Notes: a model not told the origin generated them from the sequence alone. 64,000 nucleotides of DNA from Neisseriaceae bacterium TC5R-5 (GCA_020830965.2 JACCFC020000011.1:1-64000); one strand, 5' to 3'; shown: positions 28,761 to 37,082, counted from the stretch's first letter. Made by a program: numbers and translations.

Positions 28761-28938
28761 GGATTGATTTTTGAGATTGATAACGTTAAATTGCTATCGC
28801 CATTATGTATCATGATATTTTTCGAACAAAATAATAATCCACCGATAATCTTTAAATAGAGAAAATTGAGCGTTCCATTACCACCCCCGGTGTTTGCCCT
28901 CTATTCAGATCTGACTCACACAACAAGGTTACATAGAA

Positions 28939-29316
28939 ATGAAAACATTATTCATCGCTTCGTTAGCGATTTTATCGCTAACTCAAGCATCACCATCCTT
29001 CGCAGATAATATGAATGGGAAAAACCTCTATTTACAGAGATGTGCTATGTGCCACGGAATAGATGTCAAAGGAACAGGGCCATTGGCTAATAAAAGCAAT
29101 CCTCCTACACCTAATCTGACAACGCCTGCTTTCAAAAAACGATTAAATGATTATCCAGGCGTTATTGTGTCATCAATAATACTTCGTCCAAATGGAGACT
29201 TGATTCCAAAAACTTTACGAGAGAATGGTGTACGGTTATCGCCGCACTCTTGGAGCGTTAAGGATTTACGCGATTTAAATCAATACATGAGTGCTGTGAT
29301 TTCAAAAAATCGGTGA
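28939..29316 (+). CDS. Periplasmic monohaem cytochrome c
   Basis: A 125-residue exported class I cytochrome c. A signal peptide (cleavage near SFA, residue 22) is followed by the haem motif CAMCH (Cys35, Cys38, His39). At the place where a Met-Pro axial ligand is expected near the C-terminus the sequence reads RLSPHSWSVKDL, so Met is absent and His103 or an open site is possible. AAGGTTAC precedes the ATG. The gene is richer in A and T than the efflux operon and stands alone between gene debris and a minus-strand gene, which fits accessory DNA. Confidence 0.88.
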   Translation: MKTLFIASLAILSLTQASPSFADNMNGKNLYLQRCAMCHGIDVKGTGPLANKSNPPTPNLTTPAFKKRLNDYPGVIVSSIILRPNGDLIPKTLRENGVRLSPHSWSVKDLRDLNQYMSAVISKNR

Positions 29317-29401
29317 TATTACGATGAGGTGTGGTGAATCGAGAGAAAGCCAAAGCTCAAGCCTTGGCTAAGCTGACGGGAGGGCTACAGAATATAGGCA
29401 A

Positions 29402-29779
29402 TCACTCTAAATGCTGAACAATGCCGTATATTTTCCATTCTTTAATATCTTTATCTCGCTTAAGGTGATAGGCATTTTGATAAACCCATGTTTCCTGGTC
29501 TTCGCGTTGCAGCTTCCATCCAACGACAACTGTCGCAATATTGTCAGATAAATGCGTAATATTGACAATGCGATGACTCAAGATAGCAAAGCCTTGTGAG
29601 CGATACCAATTGAATAGTGATTCTAAAAGTGTTTGTGTTAGCTCTTCTCCGTTTTTCCAGCTGCTAATTTCTTGATCTAAGATGGTCAAATTGGGCGTTG
29701 TGAAAAACGAGGCGAGCTTATCGGCGTTCAACTGGGCTAATTGTTTGGCATAGTCATCTAGGAATTTTTCAATGCTCAT
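29402..29779 (-). CDS. NTF2/SnoaL-like protein
   Basis: A 125-residue protein with the cone-shaped alpha+beta NTF2-like pattern: an N-terminal helix pair (FLDDYAKQLAQLNADKLASFF), then strands ending in WKIYGIVQHLE. The family covers small ligand-binding proteins, isomerases and immunity-like proteins. No catalytic residue can be assigned. GGGAGCACATT lies before the ATG. It is AT-rich and single, with 148 bp of gene-free DNA upstream. Confidence 0.75.
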   Translation of the reverse strand: MSIEKFLDDYAKQLAQLNADKLASFFTTPNLTILDQEISSWKNGEELTQTLLESLFNWYRSQGFAILSHRIVNITHLSDNIATVVVGWKLQREDQETWVYQNAYHLKRDKDIKEWKIYGIVQHLE

Positions 29780-29927
29780 AATGTGCTCCCTTTTCTTGAC
29801 TGGAGATGGAAAAATGCCGCATTGATCTGGTCATTGTCAAGAGATGTCCGTCAGTGAAGGTAAATCTGCAGCGACTTAGGTTTCACGAGTTCAACGAATA
29901 CAAGCAACAATATCGGCACAGTCATTA

Positions 29928-30266
29928 TCAGTGATCTATTGCGGATGACTGCCACTTACCCAAACGAACAGCGTGTTCCAGCATTCCAGCCGTTAAAGGC
30001 TGTCGCTCCAATTTTTTCCTTCTAAAAAGACCGACCATAATCAGCGTAATAATGTCCGAGCCTTCATCTAAAAAATATTTGCTATGGTCAAAATCACCCG
30101 CATCAACAACAAAGTGCTCAAAAAACCTATCCATAAACGTGATCGAATCGTCCCCGGTAACATCTAAATCATCTTGAATCGAAGTTTCAGGAGTGATTGG
30201 TGTCGATTTAAACACACCCGTTTCTTTACGTATGAAAGCTTCTACTTCTATCCAACGATTAGCCAT
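29928..30266 (-). CDS. DUF1493-family protein
   Basis: A 112-residue acidic protein of the DUF1493 type: TPITPETSIQDDLDVTGDDS, then FMDRFFEHFVVDAGDFDHSKYF, in the usual order (Asp-rich loop, helix, V-D...F...YF). The overall pattern recalls a small acyl-carrier-like helical fold, but function is unknown. Its ATG directly follows the stop codon of the 143-codon gene upstream (TAAATG), so the two form a coupled pair. A broken relative lies at 28635 and a distant paralogue at 47814. Confidence 0.75.
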   Translation of the reverse strand: MANRWIEVEAFIRKETGVFKSTPITPETSIQDDLDVTGDDSITFMDRFFEHFVVDAGDFDHSKYFLDEGSDIITLIMVGLFRRKKLERQPLTAGMLEHAVRLGKWQSSAIDH

Positions 30267-30698
30267 TTAAAACACCCTATCTTCTGGTTTGACTATTCGG
30301 TTATAGGTATAAGTTGCATTCCTTGTAATGATATAGACGTCTTTTGCTAGTAGAACGTAACCCAAACCAGGAAGCGCCCTACCAACAAAAACACCAATAT
30401 TTCTTGTAAAGATTATTTTACCTTTTTTAATACTGCCATAAGTCAAAGTAGGCAAAATTTTTACCTTAATTTCATAGGGTAAATACTTTCTAGCAAGCAC
30501 TGAAGCAGGTGATGTTCCAGGTGTTGCGCCCCTAGGTTTTTGCCGGGTGGATAGCATGGGCTGTCCCGCAATAATAGCCCCCAATGCTGCTAAATCTTCT
30601 ATGCCTAACTCTTTGGCAGCCTCATCCAAAAAAATCAGATAAAACAACTCAAGAGGTGTCTGATTCTTGTGAATACCGAAATTATATTGATTGCTCAT
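30267..30698 (-). CDS. Unknown protein paired with DUF1493
   Basis: A 143-residue protein with a charged N-terminal half and a C-terminal half that contains a glycine-rich hydrophobic segment (about 108-128, FVGRALPGLGYVLLAKDVYII), possibly membrane-associated, and ends in YNRIVKPEDRVF. I recall similar C-termini next to DUF1493 genes in enterobacteria but cannot name a family or function. The coupled order, unknown protein then small acidic DUF1493 protein, would suit a toxin and its neutraliser or an effector and its partner; this is conjecture. Confidence 0.65.
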   Translation of the reverse strand: MSNQYNFGIHKNQTPLELFYLIFLDEAAKELGIEDLAALGAIIAGQPMLSTRQKPRGATPGTSPASVLARKYLPYEIKVKILPTLTYGSIKKGKIIFTRNIGVFVGRALPGLGYVLLAKDVYIITRNATYTYNRIVKPEDRVF

Positions 30699-30893
30699 GA
30701 CAATTTATCCAACTCTGTTAAATCGAAGCAGTCTGGACCCCCCCAAAAAAACATATCAATTAGATAAAAATTAACTGTTTTTATAAGCCAATAGCATCGC
30801 ACCAGTTTGACTTGCAGTCAAAAGAGCAGATTACATGCAGACATAAGCTACGCGCAGCACAGCCACTACGCACGACATACCCATTAGCTATTG

Positions 30894-31670
30894 CTACAGT
30901 ACCCAATCGTAATCAACCGTTAACGGCGCATGATCGCTAAACTTTTCCTGCTTATAAATGGCAGCACTCTGTGCCTTTGCCATCAGTGTCGGCGTCACGA
31001 TGTGGTAGTCGATACGCCAGCCCACATCCTTAGCATAAGCCTGGCCACGATTGCTCCACCAGGTATACCCCGGCTGTTCTGGATACAGCTGCCGCCACAC
31101 ATCACACCAGCCCACTTCTTGCAGCAATTGGCTCATCCAGGCGCGTTCTTCCGGCAGAAAGCCCGAGTTTTTCAGATTGCCCTTCCAGTTTTTCAGGTCG
31201 ATTTCCTGATGCGCGATATTCCAGTCACCGCAAATCACAATATCGCGCCCAGCCTGACGCAGTTGTTGCAGGTGTGGCATGAAAACATCAAGAAAATCAA
31301 ACTTCACTTGCTGCCGCTCCTCGCTGCTGGAGCCAGAAGGCAGGTAGAGCGAAATCACGCTGAGCGAACCAAAGTCGAGCTGCAAGAAACGGCCTTCGGC
31401 ATCAATCCAGTCCACACCTAGGCCAATCTGCACCGCGTCTGGTTGGCGGCGGGTATACACTCCCACGCCGCTATAGCCCTTTTTTTCGGCGTAATGGAAA
31501 TAGCCGGTCAAGCCATCCGGGTTTTGCATATGTGCCGACAAATCAGCCTGCTGCGCCTTGAGTTCCTGCACACAGACAAAATCGGCATCGGTGGTGGCCA
31601 GCCAGTCAAAAAAGCCTTTTTTATCGGCAGAACGGATGCCATTGAGGTTGGCAGATACGATTCGAAGCAA
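30894..31670 (-). CDS. xth: Exodeoxyribonuclease III (AP endonuclease)
   Basis: About 258 residues of the exonuclease III/APE family, which cleaves DNA at abasic sites and trims 3' ends in base excision repair. LRIVSANLNGIRSADKKGFFDW opens the fold; catalytic motifs are CVQELKAQ, SLYLPSGS, ICGDWNIAHQEIDLKN and FSDHAPLTVDYDW. The family starts at the LRIVSANLNG segment. The only suitable codon is a TTG at 31670 with GGAG 6 nt upstream. A longer reading from ATG at 31715 adds 15 residues without homology. Divergent from pyrE. Confidence 0.94.
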   Translation of the reverse strand: MLRIVSANLNGIRSADKKGFFDWLATTDADFVCVQELKAQQADLSAHMQNPDGLTGYFHYAEKKGYSGVGVYTRRQPDAVQIGLGVDWIDAEGRFLQLDFGSLSVISLYLPSGSSSEERQQVKFDFLDVFMPHLQQLRQAGRDIVICGDWNIAHQEIDLKNWKGNLKNSGFLPEERAWMSQLLQEVGWCDVWRQLYPEQPGYTWWSNRGQAYAKDVGWRIDYHIVTPTLMAKAQSAAIYKQEKFSDHAPLTVDYDWVL

Positions 31671-31745
31671 GGGTGTCTCCCATGGTATGCTTGCCGGCAA
31701 TTTTTCGCCGTGCAATGGTGTCGATGATTTTTAAAGAGGTCTGTA

Positions 31746-32396
31746 ATGAGCGATTTTCGTCAGGATTTTATTCGTTTTGCACTCGATAAGCAGGTATTAA
31801 AGTTTGGCGAGTTCACCACCAAGGCAGGTCGTTTGTCGCCTTATTTTTTTAATGCTGGCTTGTTTAATGATGGCCTGTCTACTTTACAGCTGTCACGTTT
31901 CTACGCGCAGTCTATTCTTAGCAGCCAGCTCAGCTTTGATATGCTGTTTGGCCCGGCCTATAAAGGGATTATTCTGGCCGCCGGCTGCGCTATGGCACTG
32001 GCCGAGCTGGGGCGTAATGTGCCATTTGCCTACAATCGCAAAGAGGTAAAAGATCACGGCGAGGGCGGTAGCTTAGTGGGTGCGCCGCTACAGGGCAAAG
32101 TCTTGATTATTGATGATGTCATTTCGGCAGGCACCTCGGTGCGTGAGTCGGTGCAACTGATTCGGGCGGCTGGAGCCCAGCCCGCTGGTGTCGCCATTGC
32201 ATTGGATAGAATGGAACGCGGCAGCGGTGAGCTATCGGCGGTACAAGAAGTCGCACAGCAATATGGGCTGCCAGTAGTAGCCATTGCCAGCTTGCAGGAT
32301 GTGCTGGGCTTTTTGGAGCATAGCCCGGAACTCGCCACTTATTTATCGGCAGTACGCGCCTACCGCGCCCAATACGGTGTTGACGCTGGCGCCTGA
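31746..32396 (+). CDS. pyrE: Orotate phosphoribosyltransferase
   Basis: Joins orotate to PRPP to give orotidine monophosphate, the fifth step of pyrimidine synthesis. The 216 residues show the conserved FGPAYKGI segment, [13 protein letters not shown] (flexible catalytic loop) and the PRPP motif [20 protein letters not shown] precedes the ATG. Its stop codon is 1 bp from that of the convergent gene at 32398. Confidence 0.97.
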   Translation: MSDFRQDFIRFALDKQVLKFGEFTTKAGRLSPYFFNAGLFNDGLSTLQLSRFYAQSILSSQLSFDMLFGPAYKGIILAAGCAMALAELGRNVPFAYNRKEVKDHGEGGSLVGAPLQGKVLIIDDVISAGTSVRESVQLIRAAGAQPAGVAIALDRMERGSGELSAVQEVAQQYGLPVVAIASLQDVLGFLEHSPELATYLSAVRAYRAQYGVDAGA

Positions 32397-32397
32397 T

Positions 32398-32727
32398 TTA
32401 CTGGCCAGACTCTTTACGCCGCCATGCCTCGTTCAAGGCCTGCACGGCAGCCTGGGCAGCCTGCTGCGCTTGCTGTTGTGCCGCCTGGGCGGTGCTCAAC
32501 TCACCATTGGCTCGTTCGAGTATCTGCTGAGCATCGGCAAGACGCTGCTGGGCCTGAGCTTTGGCTTCCTGCGCTTTGCTCACGCGTGCATCAGCATCTT
32601 GCTGTTGACCGCCTATTTGCTGGTAATACATTTGCGCCGCCAGTAACTGCTCGTCTGCGGTTTGTGCCAGCACCCAAGCTGGCAGCATGGTCAGTATGAG
32701 CGCCGCTCTGATCATGGATAATGTCAT
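32398..32727 (-). CDS. Small exported Ala/Gln-rich coiled-coil protein
   Basis: A 109-residue protein with a signal peptide (cleavage near VLAQ, about residue 20). It is followed by an almost continuous alpha-helical coiled coil rich in Ala, Gln and Glu (about 40-100). Low complexity makes family assignment unsafe; many neisserial relatives have such small periplasmic helical proteins of unknown role. AAAGGAAAG lies 4 nt before the ATG at 32727, which is why longer starts are rejected. Confidence 0.75.
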   Translation of the reverse strand: MTLSMIRAALILTMLPAWVLAQTADEQLLAAQMYYQQIGGQQQDADARVSKAQEAKAQAQQRLADAQQILERANGELSTAQAAQQQAQQAAQAAVQALNEAWRRKESGQ

Positions 32728-32820
32728 CAATCTTTCCTTTCTGAGCATAAAACCATTCTGCGGCAGCAGCTTAACCGCTCTGCACACAACAAGGCAAACG
32801 ACGTATCAAAAGAGAAAAGC

Positions 32821-32848
32821 AAAAACCCCATTCATATTGAATGGGGTT
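32821..32848 (-). terminator. Rho-independent terminator of the tRNA-Lys genes
   Basis: A perfect 11-bp stem (32824-32834 with 32838-32848) and 3-nt loop, followed on the minus strand by five T residues. It lies 59 bp downstream of the second tRNA. Confidence 0.92.
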
Positions 32849-32906
32849 GATGATCAGTCTTTAACAAACTAAATGCTGTTAACCGACTGATAAATATGTG
32901 TTTGAG

Positions 32907-32982
32907 TGGTAGGTCGTGCGGGATTCGAACCTGCGACCAACGGATTAAAAGTCCGCTGCTCTACCAGCTGAGCTAACGACCC
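32907..32982 (-). tRNA. tRNA-Lys(UUU), downstream copy
   Basis: A 76-nt cloverleaf on the minus strand starting GGGTCGTTAGCTCAG and ending with an encoded CCA. The anticodon TTT is at 32947-32949, the T loop reads TTCGAAT, and the acceptor stem GGGTCGT pairs with ACGACCT (G-T wobble). The gene sequence is identical to the copy at 33020. Confidence 0.98.
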
Positions 32983-33019
32983 TTACTCAAGTCTCTTGTG
33001 TGTTTCCATCACTGGAAAC

Positions 33020-33095
33020 TGGTAGGTCGTGCGGGATTCGAACCTGCGACCAACGGATTAAAAGTCCGCTGCTCTACCAGCTGAGCTAACGACCC
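33020..33095 (-). tRNA. tRNA-Lys(UUU), upstream copy
   Basis: A 76-nt cloverleaf identical to the copy 37 bp downstream, with anticodon TTT at 33060-33062 and encoded CCA. The shared promoter is at 33113-33141 and the shared terminator at 32821-32848, so both are cut from one precursor. Confidence 0.98.
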
Positions 33096-33112
33096 CCAAG
33101 AGAGAGTGCGCC

Positions 33113-33141
33113 ACTATAATGAAACCCTTTTCGGTCGTCAA
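33113..33141 (-). promoter_or_regulatory. Strong sigma70 promoter of the tRNA-Lys operon
   Basis: On the minus strand TTGACG (33136-33141), 17-nt spacer, TATAGT (33113-33118), with a GC-rich discriminator. The hexamers and spacing are the same as in the presumed rRNA promoter at 105-133. Confidence 0.9.
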
Positions 33142-33388
33142 CGTTTTTTTGCATTAAACTTCGGATAAGTACCGACCATGGCAAAAAACCGGCTTAACTG
33201 GCTGCTATGGGCCTCTTGCCCTCCTGTCTTAGTAACAAGCAATACGGTGAGCGCTCTTGAAACTTGTACAAAAAAGCCCATCTCTTTTCTCTACAACAAG
33301 AACAAAACTTTATAAAACGGATGCATTAGGCATTCAATACTAGACCCTTTAACGACTAAGCTTTTAACTGAAAGATTTTTTGCTCAAT
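33142..33388. other. Intergenic region upstream of fxsA
   Basis: 247 bases without a secure gene. A 45-codon open frame at 33178-33315 has a hydrophobic start but no good ribosome site and no recognisable similarity. No terminator or clear promoter for fxsA could be fixed. Confidence 0.5.
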
Positions 33389-33844
33389 ATGCGCACTTTT
33401 TTAATCTTGCTGATTCTGTATCCATTCGCCGAAGTCGCTGCGTTGGTCGCACTAGCGGATCGCTTTAGCGGCATGGCGGTTTTTCTGTTTGTCGTCGGCT
33501 CTTCTTTGCTTGGGCTGTGGATGCTGCGCAATCAGAAACTCGGCGCCCTATTTGCCATCAGTAGCATGATGCGACAAGGCGAACGGGTGTCGCTCTATTC
33601 CTTGTTATGGCCATTACGCTATATGCTGGCTGGGGTGTTATTGCTGATTCCAGGTGTGATTAGCGACTTATTGGCGGTGTTGCTGCTATTGCCCTTCAAA
33701 GGGCCCAGCATTCAGGTGAATACCCAGCACAACCGCCCGACTAACGCTGAGACCAAGCAGGATGACACCATTATCGATGGCGAATACTCAAGAGTGCCGG
33801 AGCCGCTAATCAAACACCAGCACGATGACAAACCACCTCAGTGA
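33389..33844 (+). CDS. fxsA: FxsA-family inner-membrane protein
   Basis: A 151-residue membrane protein with three to four helices. FLILLILYPFAEVAALVALA opens the family domain, and LLLIPGVISDLLAVLLLLP is the third-helix signature with the conserved Pro-Gly and Asp. A hydrophilic C-terminal tail follows (about 110-151). E. coli FxsA prevents exclusion of phage T7 by F-plasmid PifA when overproduced; its normal function is unknown. The ATG at 33389 is preferred to an in-frame TTG at 33380. It overlaps the convergent yggU by 7 bp. Confidence 0.9.
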   Translation: MRTFLILLILYPFAEVAALVALADRFSGMAVFLFVVGSSLLGLWMLRNQKLGALFAISSMMRQGERVSLYSLLWPLRYMLAGVLLLIPGVISDLLAVLLLLPFKGPSIQVNTQHNRPTNAETKQDDTIIDGEYSRVPEPLIKHQHDDKPPQ

Positions 33845-34134
33845 AGCTGCAGCAAGGCCAGCACATCGGCAGCGGTCAAGCCCGACTCAATCAAGATGAC
33901 TTTATGGCGGCTCTTGTCCCCGGACAGTAACAGCACGTCCCGTTTGGCTACCTTGAACAGCCCGGATAAATAGGCTAACAACACTGCATTCGCCTTGCCA
34001 TCCACCGGCGGAGCCGCTAGCCTGATTTTGAGGCTGTCCCCATGCTCGCCGGCCAGTTCAGTTTTTTTAGCACCCGGTTGGATATGTAACGTCAACTTAA
34101 CGGTAGTACCGTTGCACACCAGCCAGGGTTTCAT
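33838..34134 (-). CDS. yggU: DUF167/YggU-family protein
   Basis: A 98-residue protein of the YggU family with the signature [12 protein letters not shown] and [21 protein letters not shown], followed by [13 protein letters not shown]. Small alpha/beta fold of unknown function, widely conserved. ACGGAG precedes the ATG at 34134, which fixes the start; the longer frame to 34230 crosses into the dps leader. Confidence 0.93.
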   Translation of the reverse strand: MKPWLVCNGTTVKLTLHIQPGAKKTELAGEHGDSLKIRLAAPPVDGKANAVLLAYLSGLFKVAKRDVLLLSGDKSRHKVILIESGLTAADVLALLQLH

Positions 34135-34213
34135 GATCTTTCTCCGTAAAAGGGGGGGTAGTGTAATCCAAAATACCGTTACCTCTCCCCCACCCAACCA
34201 TAAGGATATCAAC

Positions 34214-34678
34214 ATGGATATTGGCATCAATGAACAAGATCGTCAGGAGATTGCGCTGGGTTTATCCCGCCTGCTGGCTGATTCTTATACCTTGTACCTA
34301 AAAACGCATAATTTCCACTGGAACGTCACCGGGCCGATGTTTAACACTTTGCACCTGATGTTTGAAACACAGTACAACGAGTTGTCGTTGGCTGTAGATG
34401 CCATTGCCGAGCGTATTCGCGCGCTGGGTCATTACGCACCAGGTAGTTATGCCGACTACGCCAGACTGACCGCTATCCCGGAAGCCGTAGGCGTGCCCAA
34501 GGCCGACGAGATGATTCGTCAATTAGTGGAAGGGCACGAAACGCTGTGCCGGACGGCGCGCAGTATTTTCGACATAGTGGGACATGCTGCCGACGAACCC
34601 AGCGCCGACTTGCTCACTCAACGTCTGCAAGTGCATGAAAAGACAGCCTGGATGCTACGCAGCCTGTTGGAAAAATAG
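34214..34678 (+). CDS. dps: Dps-family ferritin-like DNA-protection protein
   Basis: A 154-residue four-helix ferritin-like protein. The inter-subunit ferroxidase ligands are in [13 protein letters not shown] (His32, His35) and [15 protein letters not shown] (Asp62, Glu66). It has no long lysine-rich N-terminal tail, so it may store iron and detoxify peroxide without strong DNA binding. TAAGGAT precedes the ATG at 34214; an in-frame start at 33995 lies within yggU. Own terminator at 34694-34722. Confidence 0.95.
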   Translation: MDIGINEQDRQEIALGLSRLLADSYTLYLKTHNFHWNVTGPMFNTLHLMFETQYNELSLAVDAIAERIRALGHYAPGSYADYARLTAIPEAVGVPKADEMIRQLVEGHETLCRTARSIFDIVGHAADEPSADLLTQRLQVHEKTAWMLRSLLEK

Positions 34679-34693
34679 GCACGGTCAGCTAAC

Positions 34694-34722
34694 AAAACGC
34701 CGCAGAATTAATGCGGCGTTTT
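34694..34722 (+). terminator. Rho-independent terminator after dps
   Basis: A perfect 11-bp repeat AAAACGCCGCA / TGCGGCGTTTT with a 7-nt loop, 16 bp after the dps stop codon. Confidence 0.88.
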
Positions 34723-34773
34723 GGCTATTGGCCATGCTAGAATCTGGCCACATTCGGGCAACTAGATATCCTC

Positions 34774-35610
34774 ATGGCATCCCTCCTGCTTCCGCATACA
34801 CAGACCAGCATCCAGCGGCCACGGCTGGCCTTGATGTTATTCATCTCCTCATGCGCGCATCTGCTCCTGCTTAGTATCGGCCTACAGTTTATCCAGGCAG
34901 AAGCTGACCGGCCTACCGATCAGCTCATTACCATCAAGATCGCCAAGCCAACCCTAAACACACCACTCGATACCAAACGGCTAAGTCCGGCCAATAGTGA
35001 GGGAGGCGGCAATAGCTCTCACCCGCAACAACTAGCCAGCTACCAGGAAACACTCTTAGCCTTGCCGCTACCCGCTAACGACAACGCTAGCAGCACCTTA
35101 GATACCCATGATCAGACCTTCATCACCCGTCTCGGGCCAAGCGCACAGCCAAGCCTGTCTAGCGTCCACGCGGCAGAATGGCAACAGCAAACTGGCAAGC
35201 AAGCTGAGCCAATAGGAGATAGCGCACTCAAAAATCAACGGGAAGAAAGCGGTCAGCGGCAGGAACCGCTAGGTGAGCGCAGCCGCCAATATAGCTGGGC
35301 ACAGTATCAGCACGATTGGCGCCTCAAAGTGGAACGCATTGGCAATTTGAACTACCCAGCCGCCGCTCGCCAGCGCAAGCTGTACGGCAACGTAGAACTG
35401 GCGGTTTTAGTGGCCGCCGATGGCAAGGTGCTTAAAGTACACATCAGCCGCAGCTCAGGGCATCCGGAACTGGATCAAGCGGCCCAATATATTGTTACAC
35501 TGGCGGCACCTTTTGATCCATTTCCTGCCACTCTGATCACACAGTTTCGTTCACACTGGATAAAGCAAAGTTTTGTCTTTACGCGCGAGAATCAGCTTAG
35601 TAGTCACTGA
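34774..35610 (+). CDS. TonB-family energy-transducing protein
   Basis: A 278-residue TonB-like protein: a short cytoplasmic N-terminus, one membrane helix (about 19-40, LALMLFISSCAHLLLLSIGL), a long low-complexity periplasmic linker poor in the usual Pro-Lys repeats, and a C-terminal TonB domain (about 185-270). The domain has NYPAAARQRKLYGNVELAVLVAADGKV and SSGHPELDQAA. TonB proteins couple the proton gradient to outer-membrane transport through ExbBD. No exbBD or receptor is nearby, so this may be an accessory TonB. The following small gene starts 23 bp later. Confidence 0.9.
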   Translation: MASLLLPHTQTSIQRPRLALMLFISSCAHLLLLSIGLQFIQAEADRPTDQLITIKIAKPTLNTPLDTKRLSPANSEGGGNSSHPQQLASYQETLLALPLPANDNASSTLDTHDQTFITRLGPSAQPSLSSVHAAEWQQQTGKQAEPIGDSALKNQREESGQRQEPLGERSRQYSWAQYQHDWRLKVERIGNLNYPAAARQRKLYGNVELAVLVAADGKVLKVHISRSSGHPELDQAAQYIVTLAAPFDPFPATLITQFRSHWIKQSFVFTRENQLSSH

Positions 35611-35633
35611 GCACCGCACACCAAGGAAATTTG

Positions 35634-36005
35634 ATGCACGAAGTCAATCGCAGCACCGCCATTCTCCGCCCGCAAGCGCCTTTCCTGGCTTGGGTGCAGC
35701 AACTGCCTGGCAACGAGAGCCTGCTGGTAAAACTAGAAGATTTACAGCACGACTGTAATGTACTGCTGATTCCCCCCTGTGATGACCTCAACGATGGCCA
35801 CGCTTTTATCATGCAACACTACCAACAGTTATTTGCGGCCGAGCTGGCTGACTGGTGTGAGGATGAGCAACGGTGGCCTCAACCCTTAACACCGAAGCTA
35901 TTCCAGCAGTGGTTCAACATAGAAATTTACTCGATCGTGACTGATCTGGCAGAAGATACACTGGCACGGGAGACTTTTGTTCCACTGCATTTAGGCCCCA
36001 TCTAG
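35634..36005 (+). CDS. Conserved-looking hypothetical protein
   Basis: A 123-residue acidic soluble protein I do not recognise. The middle contains DDLNDGHAFIMQHYQQLFAAELADW and the end reads LARETFVPLHLGPI. No signal peptide, helix bundle or catalytic motif is evident. CAAGGAAA sits 6 nt before the ATG. It lies between the TonB-like gene and a hotdog thioesterase with short gaps, so it probably belongs to that transcript. Confidence 0.75.
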   Translation: MHEVNRSTAILRPQAPFLAWVQQLPGNESLLVKLEDLQHDCNVLLIPPCDDLNDGHAFIMQHYQQLFAAELADWCEDEQRWPQPLTPKLFQQWFNIEIYSIVTDLAEDTLARETFVPLHLGPI

Positions 36006-36026
36006 CACGCAAAACAAAGGAAAACC

Positions 36027-36440
36027 ATGCCACACATTACCCTAATTAAAGTGAGAGGCTATCATCTGGACGTTTACGGCCATGTGAATAACGCCCGTTA
36101 TCTGGAGTTTCTGGAAGAAGCACGTTGGGGCTTTTTTGAGGAATACGGCGATTTAGACTGGTTCATGCAAACCGGTCTGGCACTGCTTGTGGTCAATATC
36201 AATATCAACTACCGCTACCCCGCCAGTATGGGCGAACAACTGGCTATTCAAACCTCAGTCAAATCCACCAGCCAACGCAGTGCCGTCATCTATCAACGTA
36301 TTCAACTGGCCGGTAGTGAACAACTGGTGGCAGAGGCCGATATCACTTTCGTGGTGTTTGATGCCAAGCAAAACAAATCGGTACCGCTGGAAGGCCGCCT
36401 AAAGGAACTATTGCAAAACATGCTGGCCTCAAACAGCTAA
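36027..36440 (+). CDS. Hotdog-fold acyl-CoA thioesterase (YbgC/4HBT type)
   Basis: A 137-residue 4HBT-like thioesterase. The catalytic segment YHLDVYGHVNNARYLEFLEEAR has the Asp and the HVNNARY signature; the second half has INYRYPASMGEQLAIQTSV. It hydrolyses acyl-CoA or acyl-ACP thioesters; chain preference is unknown. AAAGGAAA precedes the ATG. Confidence 0.92.
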   Translation: MPHITLIKVRGYHLDVYGHVNNARYLEFLEEARWGFFEEYGDLDWFMQTGLALLVVNININYRYPASMGEQLAIQTSVKSTSQRSAVIYQRIQLAGSEQLVAEADITFVVFDAKQNKSVPLEGRLKELLQNMLASNS

Positions 36441-36487
36441 GGGCGACCACCATACAGGATGGCGCCCACTATCAAGGAATGCAGAAA

Positions 36488-36973
36488 ATGAAAAAAAGAT
36501 GGTTCGTCCTTATTGCCGTGGCGGTACTGCTTAGCTCTGGCTATGCCTTGCTTTACCGTGATAATCAAGCACCAAGCATCCACTACACCTCACTAAGCGG
36601 CCAAAGTGCGACTACCGATTCGCTAAAAGGTAAAGTCGTGCTGGTCAATTTCTGGGCAACCAGTTGTAGTGGCTGTATCGCCGAAATGCCGGATCTTAAA
36701 AAACTGCACCAGGAATTTGCCGGTAAAAACTTTGAAACCATCGCGGTAGCCATGAATTATGATCCGCCCAACTACGTCCAAAACTTTGCCGACAAAGAAC
36801 AGCTACCTTTCTTTGTTTCCTTAGACCCGCAGGGCAATATTGCCAAGGCTTTTGGTGATGTCCAGCTGACCCCCACGGCCTTTTTAATCGATAAACAGGG
36901 CAAGATCATCAAGCGCTACGTTGGGGTGATGGATTTCAAAGAAGTACGTCAGTTGATTCAGCAGCAGCTATAA
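36488..36973 (+). CDS. TlpA/ResA-like membrane-anchored thioredoxin
   Basis: A 161-residue periplasmic thiol-disulphide protein. An N-terminal anchor (about 4-22) is followed by a thioredoxin fold with the active site WATSCSGC (Cys60, Cys63), a CSGC variant of CxxC, and the cis-proline region QLTPTAFLID. Such proteins reduce apocytochromes or envelope disulphides. The ATG at 36488 is chosen because AAGG lies 9 nt upstream, whereas the ATG at 36479 overlaps that box. Confidence 0.9.
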   Translation: MKKRWFVLIAVAVLLSSGYALLYRDNQAPSIHYTSLSGQSATTDSLKGKVVLVNFWATSCSGCIAEMPDLKKLHQEFAGKNFETIAVAMNYDPPNYVQNFADKEQLPFFVSLDPQGNIAKAFGDVQLTPTAFLIDKQGKIIKRYVGVMDFKEVRQLIQQQL

Positions 36974-36983
36974 GCCCTTAGCG

Positions 36984-37077
36984 TCGCTAACAAAACCCCT
37001 GATCCCGCGGTGCGCCTCCTTGCCGTACTACTGGTACTGTCTGCGTCGGCGCGCCTCGGCTCAGGGGCTCTTCGAGG
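36984..37077. repeat. ~110-bp intergenic repeat with inverted ends, copy A
   Basis: It starts with GTCGCTAACAAAACCCC and ends with CGAGGTTTTGTCAGCGGC; the two ends are inverted repeats of each other. The inner arms CCCCTGA and TCAGGGG also pair. The core from TTGCCGTACTACTGG to GCGTCGGCGCG is almost unchanged in copy B at 58700-58810. It lies between convergent genes (tlpA-like and moeB). Confidence 0.8.
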
Positions 37078-37082
37078 TTTTG

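Noticed and set aside
28358-28774. 138-codon plus-strand frame
   Set aside because: It runs antisense through the nuclease gene start and then through the xth/DUF1493 debris, so it is fortuitous.
29332-29413. Short frame (27 codons) rich in Lys, Ala and Gln starting at a GTG
   Set aside because: Looks like a gene end fragment but too short to support, with no ribosome site.
33178-33315. 45-codon plus-strand frame with a hydrophobic start
   Set aside because: No convincing ribosome site, terminator or similarity, and codon use looks random; much weaker than the peptide gene at 61324.
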